DNA of 41,368 bases, taken from CAYJEO01 sp964369355 (GTDB taxonomy: Bacteria > Bacillota_I > Bacilli_A > RF39 > UBA660). This document shows positions 15,063-23,543 of the stretch, piece after piece. Under the pieces are notes generated by a model. The model did not search any database. It had not been told where the DNA came from and saw only the letters and a list, made by a program, of their open reading frames with translations. Made by a program: the position numbers and the translations under genes. The stretch lies in NCBI GenBank assembly GCA_964369355.1, contig CAYJEO010000008.1, positions 1 to 41,368 of the forward strand. The letters run 5' to 3'. Positions within the stretch are counted from its first letter, which is position 1. Each line of letters opens with the position of its first letter.

Positions 15063-15613
15063 CTTGATACATATTTACCATCTGAAGTTGATACAATAAT
15101 AACTTCACCTTCACCGATAAATAAAGGTACTTTTACTAATAAACCAGTTTCTACAATAGCGTCTTTAGTAACATTATTTGTAGTGTTTCCTTTTACTGCT
15201 GGTTCTGATTGAGTAACTAATACTTCAATTTTATCTGGTAATACTAATCCTAATAATTCACCTTGGAAAAAACTAATGTTTACTTCTAAGTTTTCTTTCA
15301 AGAATAATACATTATCACCTATTTGATCTTTAGTTAATTCGATTTGTTCATAAGTGTTCATATCCATGAAGTTATAATCATCACCAGTTGCATATAAAAA
15401 TTGCATTGGTTTTTTATCAATCATAGCTTTTTCTAATTTAATACTTGAATTAAATGTTTTTTCAACAGTTGAACCTGTTCTTAAATTTTTTAATTTAGTT
15501 TTAACAAAAGCAGCTCCTTTACCTGGTTTTACATGTAAAAATTCTAAAACTTGGTAAATTCCACCTTCAACAATAATTGTCATTCCATTTTTAATATCAT
15601 TAACGTTAACCAT
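15056..15613 (-). CDS. efp: Translation elongation factor P
   Basis: EF-P enters the ribosome E site and rescues stalling at polyproline. 185 residues, three-domain family length. Domain I has the KOW-like start MVNVNDIKNGMTIIVEGGIY and the loop HVKPGKGAAFVKTKLKNL, whose Lys after PG is the position modified in many bacteria (5-aminopentanol-lysine in Bacillus, beta-lysine in Escherichia). The C-terminal OB domain ends GEVIIVSTSDGKYVSRA. ATG 15613 follows AAAGGAGA. It follows rpmG by 47 bases with no strong hairpin between, so read-through from the rpmG promoter is likely. No modification gene is visible in this window. Confidence 0.97.
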   Translation of the reverse strand: MVNVNDIKNGMTIIVEGGIYQVLEFLHVKPGKGAAFVKTKLKNLRTGSTVEKTFNSSIKLEKAMIDKKPMQFLYATGDDYNFMDMNTYEQIELTKDQIGDNVLFLKENLEVNISFFQGELLGLVLPDKIEVLVTQSEPAVKGNTTNNVTKDAIVETGLLVKVPLFIGEGEVIIVSTSDGKYVSRA

Positions 15614-15660
15614 TATTTAAATCTCCTTTTAGATTATAAAAAAAAAATCAAGTTTAAAAA

Positions 15661-15828
15661 CTATTTTTTTTCTTTATGAGTTGTTGTTTTTTTACAAACT
15701 TTACAGTGTTTTTTTAATTCTAAACGATCTGTAGTATTTTTTTTATTTTTTTCTGTACGATAATTTTCTGTTTTACATTCAGTACATTGAAGTGTAAGTC
15801 TTTCTCTTGCTTCACCTTTTTTAGCCAT
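15661..15828 (-). CDS. rpmG: Ribosomal protein L33, zinc-binding form
   Basis: 55 residues: starts MAKKGEARERLTLQCTEC and ends CKVCKKTTTHKEKK. Both CxxC pairs of the C+ (zinc-binding) form are present. Basic large-subunit protein. The start is fixed by GGAGGG eight bases upstream of ATG 15828. A promoter (15862-15889) overlaps the end of the PBP2 gene. Firmicutes often carry a second, Cys-free L33 expressed under zinc limitation; none is seen here. Confidence 0.95.
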   Translation of the reverse strand: MAKKGEARERLTLQCTECKTENYRTEKNKKNTTDRLELKKHCKVCKKTTTHKEKK

Positions 15829-15861
15829 AAGATAATCCCTCCTTTAATACAATACGTATGT

Positions 15862-15889
15862 ATTATACTATATTATTGGTAAATTTCAA
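15862..15889 (-). promoter_or_regulatory. Sigma-A promoter of rpmG (and probably efp)
   Basis: Minus strand TTGAAA (15889-15884), 16-base spacer, TATAAT (15867-15862). The -35 lies in the last codons of the PBP2 gene. Confidence 0.7.
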
Positions 15890-17834
15890 AGAACTTTTTT
15901 GAAACTTCTTGAGTTATTCTTCGATTTATTAAAGATTGATAGTCACTTTGTCCTTCTTTATGTGTTATATCTGGCGTAATTACAGTAAAAGTTGCAATGG
16001 GATTTTCATAAGGAGCATATCCTACAAAAGTTGAAGAAATTGTTTCTGTATCAACTATACCATTTAAATCTTTATCATAAAACGTTTGACTTGTCCCTGT
16101 TTTACCTGCAGGAGAATATATTCTATTTATATACATGCTTCCAGTTCCACCTACATCCATTACCATTTTAAATCCTTCTTGAATTCTATTTAAATAAGAT
16201 ATATCAGTGTCTACAGCATTTAATATAATTGGTTCATATTTAAAAATAGTTTCATTATTATTTTTCACTTCATTTAATAAATTTAATTTTAATCTAGAAC
16301 CGTCATTTGCAATAGTTGCTATATATTGAGCTAATTGTAATGCTGTGTATGTATCATATTGTCCTATTGAATAATCTAATAATAAATAGTCATCTGTTTT
16401 ATTACCTACATAACCTATACTTTCAAAAGGTAAATCAATTTCTGTTTTTACTCCTAATCCAAATTGTTTAAATGTTTCTTTATATATAGAAAAAGCATCA
16501 TCTGATATAGATAAATCACTATTATATTTATAATTAGAATTTCCAACATTTAATACAGTATGATATTGATATGTATTAGATGAATATTTTAAAGCCGTTA
16601 AATCATCTAACTTACCTAATGGTCTCCACGAACATTTTTCATTTAAATTATTAAATTTTAGACAAGTATCATATCTTATTTCACCAAAAGTAATTGCACC
16701 GGTATTATATCCAACTATATGAGAAGCTCCTTTTACAACAGATCCTACTACTACAGGAGAGGTTAATATATTTTGAGTATAGTCAATTATTTTATATTCA
16801 TTATTAGTAGTTATTATTTGTTTAGATGCCATAGCTAAAATACCACCTGTTGAAGGATTAGTTATTACTACATATGCATGATTAAAAAATTCTGTATTTG
16901 GTTCTTGCTTAGCTTTAATTAATTCTTCTTCTATTATTCTTTCTACTTCTAATTGTAAATTTATATCAATAGATAAAACTAAATCGTTACCTACTATCCC
17001 TTCTTGAATTAGTACTTTTTGCCCATCAACTATTTGATAGATTTCATTTTGTCCTTTTAAATAATGATCATACTGCATTTCTAAATAACTTAAGCCAACC
17101 ATATCATTTAAAGAATAATTAGTATCTTGATAATATTCTTCTAAATCTTTAGTCATATAACCAACTGTACCCAAAATAGTTTTAAAAGTATCACCATATG
17201 GATAATTTCTAACCCATGTAGTTCTTACATCTACTCCATTTAATTTACTTAAAACTTCTGCTACTTTGGCATACTCTTCTTCTGATACATTTGATTTAAT
17301 TATTTTATCAGTATAGGAATATCCTTCATTCATCAAAAAATAAATTGTTGCTTGCTCTTTATTTATTGCATTTAAATCTTCTTCAGTTATATAATTAAGT
17401 TTTAAATTATAATATTCATCATAACTAATTAATTTATCGTTATAATCACTATATGATTCTATCATTACATCATTTTGTATTAACCAAAATTCTTTTAATT
17501 GACTTTCTGATACATCTATTTTTACATCTAATAAAGTAGACAAAGTTAGTGCTATTTCTAGTTCTTCTAAAGCATTATTATCTTTTACATAATAAATTTC
17601 TTTTACTTGTTTATTATCTACTAATACATTCATATTTTTATCATATATAATTCCTCTTGGTGCAGTAAAACCTGTTATTGTTATTATTGATTTTTCTTCT
17701 ACTATTTTTTTATATACACTTTGTTTAGTTATTTGTAAGTAAAATAAATAAATAATAAAAAATGAAAAAGTTAGTATTATTATATATTTTAATATTTCTA
17801 ATCTAAAATTTATAATTTTATTTATTCCATACAT
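15873..17834 (-). CDS. Class B penicillin-binding protein (PBP2-like transpeptidase)
   Basis: Cross-links peptidoglycan outside the membrane. 653 residues: one N-terminal membrane anchor (about 15-33), a dimerisation/pedestal domain beginning ITGFTAPRGIIYDKN, and a transpeptidase domain with all three active-site motifs: SVVK (S-x-x-K, in VVGSVVKGASHIVG), SSN (S-x-N, in LKYSSNTYQ) and KTG (AGKTGTSQTF). The SVVKGA wording is typical of the elongation-type PBP2/PbpH group of Bacilli. The pedestal has an insert of about 100 residues (near 110-200) with repeated EEDLNA and SEEEYAK segments. AGGTGA ribosome site; divergent from the DUF2624 gene. Role in elongation rather than division is inferred from the motif style only. 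Confidence 0.93.
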   Translation of the reverse strand: MYGINKIINFRLEILKYIIILTFSFFIIYLFYLQITKQSVYKKIVEEKSIITITGFTAPRGIIYDKNMNVLVDNKQVKEIYYVKDNNALEELEIALTLSTLLDVKIDVSESQLKEFWLIQNDVMIESYSDYNDKLISYDEYYNLKLNYITEEDLNAINKEQATIYFLMNEGYSYTDKIIKSNVSEEEYAKVAEVLSKLNGVDVRTTWVRNYPYGDTFKTILGTVGYMTKDLEEYYQDTNYSLNDMVGLSYLEMQYDHYLKGQNEIYQIVDGQKVLIQEGIVGNDLVLSIDINLQLEVERIIEEELIKAKQEPNTEFFNHAYVVITNPSTGGILAMASKQIITTNNEYKIIDYTQNILTSPVVVGSVVKGASHIVGYNTGAITFGEIRYDTCLKFNNLNEKCSWRPLGKLDDLTALKYSSNTYQYHTVLNVGNSNYKYNSDLSISDDAFSIYKETFKQFGLGVKTEIDLPFESIGYVGNKTDDYLLLDYSIGQYDTYTALQLAQYIATIANDGSRLKLNLLNEVKNNNETIFKYEPIILNAVDTDISYLNRIQEGFKMVMDVGGTGSMYINRIYSPAGKTGTSQTFYDKDLNGIVDTETISSTFVGYAPYENPIATFTVITPDITHKEGQSDYQSLINRRITQEVSKKFFEIYQ

Positions 17835-17900
17835 AATATCACCTATTTTATAATTTGTATTTTTATTAACTTTTATACATATATTTAATTAGGTGATTAT

Positions 17901-18161
17901 GTGTACAAAAGAATAATTTTAAAACATTTAAATAAATTAACTATCATTGATGTTAAAAAGTTTGGACTTGAGCATGGTGTTGTATTAGATGATTATGAAG
18001 CAAATTTATTATTAGATATTACTAAAAATAATTTTGATTTATTAATTACTAATCATAAAGTTATATTTGATCAATTATATAATCAAATGAGTTATCAAAA
18101 GGTAAAAAAAATAGAAGAAATTTTCTTCTATTATAAAAATAAATATAGTCATTATTTATAA
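17901..18161 (+). CDS. DUF2624-like small protein (YqfT position)
   Basis: 86 residues, GTG start after AGGTGAT. Pattern HLNKLTIIDVKKFGLEHGV, then LLLDITKNN, then MSYQKVKKIEEIFFYYKN resembles the DUF2624 family (YqfT of Bacillus), small helical proteins of unknown function encoded beside nfo. Here it is convergent with nfo and overlaps its end by 10 bases. No signal peptide, no catalytic motif. A TATATT box ends 15 bases before the GTG. The last part of the reading frame contains a perfect inverted repeat that serves as the nfo terminator on the other strand. Family assignment is from layout and context, moderately sure. Confidence 0.75.
   Translation: MYKRIILKHLNKLTIIDVKKFGLEHGVVLDDYEANLLLDITKNNFDLLITNHKVIFDQLYNQMSYQKVKKIEEIFFYYKNKYSHYL
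18103..18132 (-). terminator. nfo terminator inside the convergent DUF2624 coding region
   Basis: Minus strand AATAGAAG, AT-rich loop, CTTCTATT, then a run of T (18110-18103). It lies about 20-45 bases past the nfo stop. Confidence 0.7.
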
Positions 18162-19036
18162 TATTGTTTAATATCTTCTATTAAATTAGGGTTGAATTTA
18201 TTTTCTTTAATCATTTCAATTTCTTGCTTATATGGCGGATACTCTTTTTTTTCTCCAACATAAGGTGTTTCTAATATTTTAGGAACATCTTTTAATTTTT
18301 TATGATTAATTATATAACTTAATGTATCAAATCCAATTTCACCAAAACCAAAGTTTTCATGTCTATCCTTTTTCATACCTATAGTATTTTTACTATCATT
18401 AATATGAATACAAGCTAATCTATTTAATCCAATTATTTCATCAAATCGTTTTAATATTTCATCAAATTTAGTTAAATCAAAACCAGCATCATTTAAATGA
18501 CAAGTATCTAGGCATACAGCTATTTTTTCTTTTAAAGTAACTCCTTCAATTATTGTTTTTAATTCATTAAAGTTAGTTCCTAATTCACTACCTTTACCAG
18601 CCATAGATTCTAAACATATTAAGATGTTCATATCTTTTGTTAATACTTTATTTAAAGCATTAATTATGTTGTTTAATCCTTCTTCTACTCCAACACCAAC
18701 ATGACTACCTGGATGTAAAACTAGTTTTTTTACACCTAATTGCTCTACTCTTTTAATTTCTTCTGTTAAAAAATTAATTGAAAATTCTTCATTTTTTAAA
18801 TTAGCTAAATTAATTATATAAGGTGCATGAACTATTAAATTATCTATATCAATGTTTTCTTCTTTTAACATTTCTTTTGCCTTTAAAGTTATTTCTTCAT
18901 TTATATTACTACGCATTGTATTTTGTGGCGCTCCTGTATAAAACATAAATGTATTTGCACCGTAACTTAATGCTTCTTTTATACTTCCTAGTAATTGTGT
19001 GTCTTTTTTAAAAGATACGTGTGATCCTATTATCAT
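18152..19036 (-). CDS. nfo: Endonuclease IV (AP endonuclease)
   Basis: Cuts 5' of abasic sites in DNA base-excision repair. 294 residues, TIM-barrel of the Xylose-isomerase-like AP endonuclease family. Zinc ligands are visible in order: VHAPYIINLA (His), LHPGSHVG (His), CLESMAGKGSELG (Glu), VCLDTCHLNDAGFD (Asp, His), IHINDSK (His, Asp), RHENFGFGEIG (His, Glu) and ILETPY (Glu). ATG 19036 with GGAGG upstream. Monocistronic; convergent with the DUF2624 gene, as the nfo-yqfT pair is adjacent in Bacillus although there on one strand. Confidence 0.96.
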   Translation of the reverse strand: MIIGSHVSFKKDTQLLGSIKEALSYGANTFMFYTGAPQNTMRSNINEEITLKAKEMLKEENIDIDNLIVHAPYIINLANLKNEEFSINFLTEEIKRVEQLGVKKLVLHPGSHVGVGVEEGLNNIINALNKVLTKDMNILICLESMAGKGSELGTNFNELKTIIEGVTLKEKIAVCLDTCHLNDAGFDLTKFDEILKRFDEIIGLNRLACIHINDSKNTIGMKKDRHENFGFGEIGFDTLSYIINHKKLKDVPKILETPYVGEKKEYPPYKQEIEMIKENKFNPNLIEDIKQYYK

Positions 19037-19062
19037 TTTAATTACCTCCTTTTTAATTATAT

Positions 19063-19090
19063 CAAAAAAATAACTATAAAAATAGTTATT
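19063..19090 (-). terminator. Intrinsic terminator of the spoIIP/YqxA-position pair
   Basis: Minus strand AATAACTA, loop of 6, TAGTTATT, then a T run (19070-19064). Overlaps the stop codon at 19086. Confidence 0.8.
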
Positions 19091-19421
19091 CTTCTACTAA
19101 TTTAGATAAATAAGTAAATGTACTTTCAATACTTGTTTTTAAAGTTTCTCCTATTAAATCTGATATATTTAATCCTAGTTTTGATATTGAATTTTCATAA
19201 TTAACATCATCATTTTTTATATATTCATTTATATCTAGATTTACTCCATTATTTACATCTTGTTCAAATTGCTTTATTTGATCTTCTGTAAATAATACTT
19301 TTTGACTTTGTTGATATTCATAATATCCTGTTACTTGTGAAAAATATAGAGTTATGTAAGTCATTAATAAAGCAAAAAAGCAAGTTTTGAATATTTTTTT
19401 ATAAATTATTTCTTTTTTCAT
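19086..19421 (-). CDS. Small membrane protein in the YqxA position after spoIIP
   Basis: 111 residues: a short basic N-terminus, one membrane segment (about 11-31, TCFFALLMTYITLYFSQVTG) and an acidic outer part of about 75 residues ending in an amphipathic helix (GETLKTSIESTFTYLSKLVE). No family recognised. Its start overlaps the spoIIP stop (ATGA), so the two are translationally coupled. In Bacillus the gene after spoIIP is yqxA, which also encodes a protein of about 110 residues with one N-terminal membrane helix; the order, length and topology agree, but residue similarity is too weak to claim homology. Confidence 0.7.
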   Translation of the reverse strand: MKKEIIYKKIFKTCFFALLMTYITLYFSQVTGYYEYQQSQKVLFTEDQIKQFEQDVNNGVNLDINEYIKNDDVNYENSISKLGLNISDLIGETLKTSIESTFTYLSKLVEE

Positions 19422-20386
19422 AATTCTCCTATTAAAATATCTGCAATTAATTCGATTGTATTATTTACTTCTTCTATAGTATTTTCATTTCCACCTAATT
19501 CAATTAATATTATAGGCTTAGTTACATCTTGATTATATATACCATTAACACCCTCACCTTGCTTCGTTAAAACACCGCGAGTAAGAGTTGGATATAGTTC
19601 TTTAATTTTATTATTTAAATTAATAGCATAGTTATAATTATATTCATAATTATCATATTCTAGTCCAACAACAAACATAATTTTCGCACAATCTAAACCA
19701 TTAATATTTACAGTCGAAGCACTTTTAGATAAAGCATCTCTATGAACATCTATAAATAGTTGTAAGGTAGGATATTCTATAATAGCTTCTTTTAAAAATA
19801 TACGACTAACATTATATGCTTGGCTATAAGCTAAATTATTATTTTTCATATAAGCCGTTATATCTGCTTCTTCTACTATCGCAGGTATTCCTAATTCAAT
19901 AAATTTATCTTTCATCAAATAACTAGCATACATAACATTAGGAACAAACCCAGTTGCCATATTAGTAGGATCTACATAGTTTTCTAATTGATGAGTGTTA
20001 TAAATATAAACTAAAGGAGATGTTATATCTATAGGATTTGGATCTACTATATGCGCTGTCATTTTTTCTAATTCATCCACTTCATATACATCATTAAAAA
20101 CTAAACTCTCATCTATAAAACCAAAATTACTTTCTAACAAACTAGTTGGATTTTTAACGTCATTTAAAAAAGATAAAAACTTAGATTGCATACTTTGATA
20201 TTTAATTTTCACATTAGTATTAAAAGATTCATCTAATAAATAAGTTATAAAATTATCACTTGAATTAAAAAAATTTATATTTATAAAGAAACTTACGCAT
20301 ATCAATAATATTATTAAAGATATTAAACTTAAAAATAGTTTTTCTTTTATTACTCTTGCTTTTTTACTATTAAATTTCTTTTTCAT
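19418..20386 (-). CDS. spoIIP: Stage II sporulation protein P, peptidoglycan amidase/endopeptidase
   Basis: SpoIIP works with SpoIID and SpoIIM in the septum during forespore engulfment, cutting stem peptides from glycan. 322 residues: N-terminal anchor (about 17-38), a spacer, and the SpoIIP catalytic domain with YIYNTHQLENY (His), ATGFVPNVMYASY, LQLFIDVHRDAL (His, Arg/Asp) and ILIELGGNENTIEEV (Glu). The stop TGA overlaps the next ATG. ATG 20386 follows AGGTGAT. It lies 57 bases after gpr, with a terminator between. The order rpsT, gpr, spoIIP, small membrane gene matches Bacillus. No typical mother-cell sigma-E box could be defined. Confidence 0.93.
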   Translation of the reverse strand: MKKKFNSKKARVIKEKLFLSLISLIILLICVSFFININFFNSSDNFITYLLDESFNTNVKIKYQSMQSKFLSFLNDVKNPTSLLESNFGFIDESLVFNDVYEVDELEKMTAHIVDPNPIDITSPLVYIYNTHQLENYVDPTNMATGFVPNVMYASYLMKDKFIELGIPAIVEEADITAYMKNNNLAYSQAYNVSRIFLKEAIIEYPTLQLFIDVHRDALSKSASTVNINGLDCAKIMFVVGLEYDNYEYNYNYAINLNNKIKELYPTLTRGVLTKQGEGVNGIYNQDVTKPIILIELGGNENTIEEVNNTIELIADILIGEL

Positions 20387-20432
20387 AAAATCACCTAGTA
20401 TAAGTATAAATTACTTATATTAAATAATATGT

Positions 20433-20464
20433 CAAAAAAAGCACTACAAGTCATGAAGTGCTTC
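20433..20464 (-). terminator. Intrinsic terminator of gpr
   Basis: Minus strand AAGCACT (20463-20457), 11-base loop, AGTGCTT (20445-20439), T run to 20434. Stem overlaps the stop TAG (20446-20444). Confidence 0.8.
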
Positions 20465-21448
20465 ATTTATTCCTAAACCTATAATATTACTTAATTTATC
20501 TATTACAAAATCTATTTCTTTTGGTGTTACTATTAAATTATAATTAATAGGAGTAAGTATTTCATAAATTAATTTTTTTATTTCTATTTCATCTAAACTT
20601 CCTATCATCCCTAATAAATTTTTTTTATCTTCTAAACTCACCTTAATATTTTCTTTTAAATAAGAAGAATTTATTACAGGTATTAATTTAGATATAGGAT
20701 TATCAATGTTTTTTTTCATATAAGCAAAGTGTTTATGCATGTATTCAATTGTATCTGCCACTATTGTAGTTGCATCAACAACTGTTGGTACTCCTATAGC
20801 AATTACCGGTTTATTTAAAGTTTTCACACTTATTTCTTTTCGATTATTACCGACTCCAGATCCAGGGTGAATACCTGTTGTAGTCATTTGAATTGTTTTA
20901 TTTACTCTATTAATAGAAGTAGACATTAATGAATCTATTACTATTACAACATCTGGATTTACTTTATCTGTAATACTTTTTATTGTATCTAGAGTTTCTA
21001 TTCCTGTTTGACTAGTTACTCCGGGTTTTATTACTGAAGTTATTTTATAAGTTTCATCTAATTGATTTAATTCATGTATATGTCTTGTTACAATTATATG
21101 TTCTATTGCTTTTGGCCCTAATGCATCTGGAGTTGAGTTGATATTTCCAAGACCTACTATTAAATATTTATCATATTTTTTTAATAGTTCTTTTAATTTA
21201 GTAGTAAAAACTTTTTTTATTTTATTTGCATTTTCACTATCTGTTGCATCTATAAATTCTATTGTTATATATCTACCATCTAATTTATTAATAATACTAC
21301 CAGAATTATTAGATATAACTATATCTGTAATTGTAATATCATCTTCTTTTTCAATTGTTTTTTTAACGCCTTTTATATCTTCTGTTACTGATTCAATTGC
21401 TAAATCTGTATGTATTTGATATTGTTTTAAATCTATTTCATGTCCCAT
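20444..21448 (-). CDS. gpr: Germination protease GPR
   Basis: GPR starts degradation of small acid-soluble spore proteins at germination and is made as a zymogen in the forespore. 334 residues, slightly shorter than the usual 370. Signature parts: N-terminal pro-region with IHTDLAIESV (the self-cleavage site region resembles the SASP site), GLGNINSTPDALGPKAIEHI, SVIKPGVTSQTGIETLDTI, DVVIVIDSLMSTSINRVN and TTTGIHPGSGVGNNRKEIS. ATG 21448 after AGGTGAT; divergent from rpsT with about 100 bases between. A sigma-G box could not be recognised with confidence. Presence of an intact gpr argues that the organism forms spores or did until recently. Confidence 0.95.
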   Translation of the reverse strand: MGHEIDLKQYQIHTDLAIESVTEDIKGVKKTIEKEDDITITDIVISNNSGSIINKLDGRYITIEFIDATDSENANKIKKVFTTKLKELLKKYDKYLIVGLGNINSTPDALGPKAIEHIIVTRHIHELNQLDETYKITSVIKPGVTSQTGIETLDTIKSITDKVNPDVVIVIDSLMSTSINRVNKTIQMTTTGIHPGSGVGNNRKEISVKTLNKPVIAIGVPTVVDATTIVADTIEYMHKHFAYMKKNIDNPISKLIPVINSSYLKENIKVSLEDKKNLLGMIGSLDEIEIKKLIYEILTPINYNLIVTPKEIDFVIDKLSNIIGLGINEALHDL

Positions 21449-21492
21449 TTAATCACCTATTACATATTTTTACCAAAATGTGTTGATTTTAT

Positions 21493-21521
21493 TTGCTTTT
21501 TTGCTAAATTTTTGCTAAAAT
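21493..21521 (+). promoter_or_regulatory. Sigma-A promoter of rpsT
   Basis: TTGCTT (21493-21498), 17-base spacer, extended -10 TGCTAAAAT (TAAAAT 21516-21521). Start codon at 21553 with GGGAGGTGA upstream. Confidence 0.75.
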
Positions 21522-21552
21522 TGTTTGTAGACAAGTCACGGGAGGTGAAATT

Positions 21553-21816
21553 ATGCCAAATATGAAAAATGCTAAAAAAGCGGTTAAGGTAATTTCAAAA
21601 AGAAAAGAAATGAACAACGAATTCAAAGCTAGTATGCGTACTGCTATTAAAAATGTTGAAAAAGCAGTAGCTTCAAAAGATAAAGATAAAGCTAAAGAAG
21701 CTTTAACAGTAGCAATTAAAAGAATTGACAAAGCTAAAAGCAAAGGTGTTATAACTCCTAACTTCGTAGCTCGTAACAAATCAAGATTAACTTTAAAAGT
21801 AAACAATATGCAATAA
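21553..21816 (+). CDS. rpsT: Ribosomal protein S20
   Basis: bS20 of the small subunit, 87 residues, three-helix bundle binding 16S rRNA. MPNMKNAKKAVKVISKRKEM and the lysine/alanine-rich remainder (FKASMRTAIKNVEKAV, KGVITPNFVARNKSRLT) are typical. Strong GGGAGGTGA ribosome site. Codon use is visibly richer in GCT/AAA/GTA than in neighbouring genes, as for highly expressed genes. It stands alone with its own promoter and terminator and is divergent from gpr, its usual Bacillus neighbour. Confidence 0.97.
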   Translation: MPNMKNAKKAVKVISKRKEMNNEFKASMRTAIKNVEKAVASKDKDKAKEALTVAIKRIDKAKSKGVITPNFVARNKSRLTLKVNNMQ

Positions 21817-21831
21817 TGTTTACTTTTTTTT
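21795..21831 (+). terminator. Intrinsic terminator of rpsT
   Basis: AAAAGTAAACA (21795-21805), 11-base loop, TGTTTACTTTT (21817-21827), T run to 21831. The stem begins inside the last codons. Confidence 0.85.
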
Positions 21832-21864
21832 ATTCTGTTATGATATAATTAATTAGGTGATTAT

Positions 21865-22542
21865 ATGAAAAAAGATACAAAATTAGGTTTGTTGTCAGTT
21901 ATTACTTTTATTTTAATTCAATATTTTGGAGTTGTTCCGTTACTTTTATTAAATATAGATGTTGAATCGTTTACTGATTTTCAAACTATTTTATTTATGC
22001 TTACTTTAAATATAATAATGACTATTTCATTATTAGTTATATTTAAAGAAAAATTAAAAAATGATTTTAAAGATTTATTAAAAAACCATAAAAAATACTT
22101 TAAAGAAAATTTAAAATATTATTTTATTGGACTTGGAGTAATGTTTATATCAAACATTATAATTCTTGCCTTTCATAATACAGGTCCTGCTAATGAAGAA
22201 GCAATTAGAGAGTTAGTTGAATTAAGCCCTATATATATATTCTTTGCATCAGTAATAGTAGCACCTATTACAGAAGAATTAGTGTTTAGACAAGGATTTA
22301 GGAATTTAATTAAAAATGATTTTTTATTTGTAATATTATCAGGTGTTGTATTTGGTGCTTTACATGTATTAGGAACTGTTACATCTACAATTGACTTATT
22401 ATATATCATTCCTTATAGTTCATTAGGTATTGCATTTGCTTATATGTTAGTTAAAACTAAAAATATATATGTACCAATGAGTTTGCATTTCATGCATAAT
22501 GGAATTTTAATGTCATTGCAAATACTATTATTGTTTTTATAA
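21865..22542 (+). CDS. CPBP family intramembrane glutamic/metalloprotease
   Basis: 225 residues, about seven membrane helices, Abi/CPBP (Rce1-like) family. The catalytic motifs are complete: TEELVFRQGFR (EExxxR) near residue 139, FGALH (FxxxH) near 167 and HFMHN (HxxxN) near 211. Family members cleave prenylated or small secreted peptides, or act in bacteriocin immunity or membrane-protein anchoring; no substrate gene is nearby. An extended -10 (TGATATAAT, TATAAT 21844-21849) ends 15 bases before ATG, in the T run of the rpsT terminator, so its mRNA leader should be very short. AGGTGAT ribosome site. Confidence 0.92.
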   Translation: MKKDTKLGLLSVITFILIQYFGVVPLLLLNIDVESFTDFQTILFMLTLNIIMTISLLVIFKEKLKNDFKDLLKNHKKYFKENLKYYFIGLGVMFISNIIILAFHNTGPANEEAIRELVELSPIYIFFASVIVAPITEELVFRQGFRNLIKNDFLFVILSGVVFGALHVLGTVTSTIDLLYIIPYSSLGIAFAYMLVKTKNIYVPMSLHFMHNGILMSLQILLLFL

Positions 22543-22563
22543 AAGACTTTGTCTTTTTTTTTT
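22541..22563 (+). terminator. Intrinsic terminator of the CPBP gene
   Basis: AAAAGAC, 3-base loop, GTCTTTT, followed by a long T run. Begins right at the stop codon. Confidence 0.75.
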
Positions 22564-22591
22564 ATTATGCTATAATTTTTATGGTGATAAT

Positions 22592-23521
22592 ATGAGAGAA
22601 TATATAAATAATTTTAATATAAAAGAAGAAATAAAAAGAATAAATTATAAGAAGTATAAATATGTATTAGTATTTTTTATAATTGTTTTATCACTTTTAT
22701 TATATTCTCGTTATATTTCAACTAGTGGTTTAATAGTAAAAGAATATAAAATCGAAAGTGATACTTTACCTATTGAGGCTCATGGTTTTAAAATAGTTCA
22801 TTTATCTGATATTCATTATGGGTCTACTATAAATAAAAATAGATTAGAAGCAATTGTTGAAGAAATTAATTTATTAAAACCTGATATCGTAGTTCTTACA
22901 GGAGATTTATATGATGAAGTAGACATTAATACTGAAGATATTATAGAAGTTTTATCTAAAATAGAGGTAAGTGTTGCTAAATATGCTATATCTGGTAATC
23001 ATGATTATGTAAGAAATGATTATCATGAAGTAATTGAAGCTTCTGGTTTTATTAATTTAGATAATACATATGATTTAATTTATTATGGTGGATATGAACC
23101 TATTTTAATTGCTGGTATGAGTACTAATTTATTGGGTCCTTCATTTGATAAATTAGCTACTACATTTGACTATTTAAATAGTTTTAAAAATATTGAAGGA
23201 TTATCTGAAGAACAAATTACATCTTTAAAAGAAGATGAACCAAAATATAAAATTTTATTAGTTCATGAACCTGATTTTATTGAAGATTATGATTATGAAC
23301 AATTTGATTTAATATTAGCAGGACACTCTCATAATGGACAAGTAAGACTTCCTTTTACAGGTGCTCTACATATACCTAACGGCGCTAAAAAATATTATGA
23401 ACCATATTACGATTTAGGTGAATCTCAATTATATATTTCAAGTGGTTTAGGAACTTCTACTATTGATTTTAGATTTTTTAATAAACCATCTATTAATTTA
23501 TATAGAATAACAAAAAAGTAA
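22592..23521 (+). CDS. Membrane-anchored calcineurin-like metallophosphoesterase (YkuE-like)
   Basis: 309 residues: one N-terminal membrane helix (about 23-42) and a metallophosphoesterase domain with all five motifs: HLSDIHYGS (D-x-H), LTGDLYDE (G-D), ISGNHDYV (GNHD), VHEPDF (His) and AGHSHNGQ (G-H-x-H). C-terminal GAKKYYEPYYDLG and SSGLGTS are usual in the YkuE/YaeI group, which acts on lipid-linked or wall substrates; the real substrate is unknown. Start ATG after GGTGAT; TGCTATAAT (TATAAT 22571-22576) ends 15 bases before the start. Convergent with the 204-residue unknown, sharing a terminator. Confidence 0.92.
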   Translation: MREYINNFNIKEEIKRINYKKYKYVLVFFIIVLSLLLYSRYISTSGLIVKEYKIESDTLPIEAHGFKIVHLSDIHYGSTINKNRLEAIVEEINLLKPDIVVLTGDLYDEVDINTEDIIEVLSKIEVSVAKYAISGNHDYVRNDYHEVIEASGFINLDNTYDLIYYGGYEPILIAGMSTNLLGPSFDKLATTFDYLNSFKNIEGLSEEQITSLKEDEPKYKILLVHEPDFIEDYDYEQFDLILAGHSHNGQVRLPFTGALHIPNGAKKYYEPYYDLGESQLYISSGLGTSTIDFRFFNKPSINLYRITKK

Positions 23522-23543
23522 AGAATTTTATCTTTACTTTTTA
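23512..23543. terminator. Bidirectional terminator between metallophosphoesterase and 204-residue protein
   Basis: AGTAAAGA (23517-23524), loop of 6, TCTTTACT (23531-23538), flanked by A run left and T run right, so it works on both strands. Confidence 0.8.

Noticed and set aside
15630..15665. Terminator between rpmG and efp
   Set aside because: Only a four-pair stem before the T run; too weak to call, and read-through to efp is more plausible.
20387..20443. Sporulation sigma-E or sigma-G promoter boxes before spoIIP and gpr
   Set aside because: CATATTAT and similar strings occur but miss consensus positions, and such matches are frequent in sequence this AT-rich.
21504..21806. A 100-codon open frame on the minus strand opposite rpsT
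   Set aside because: It is the antisense of S20, whose start, ribosome site, promoter and terminator are all on the plus strand; the product resembles no family.
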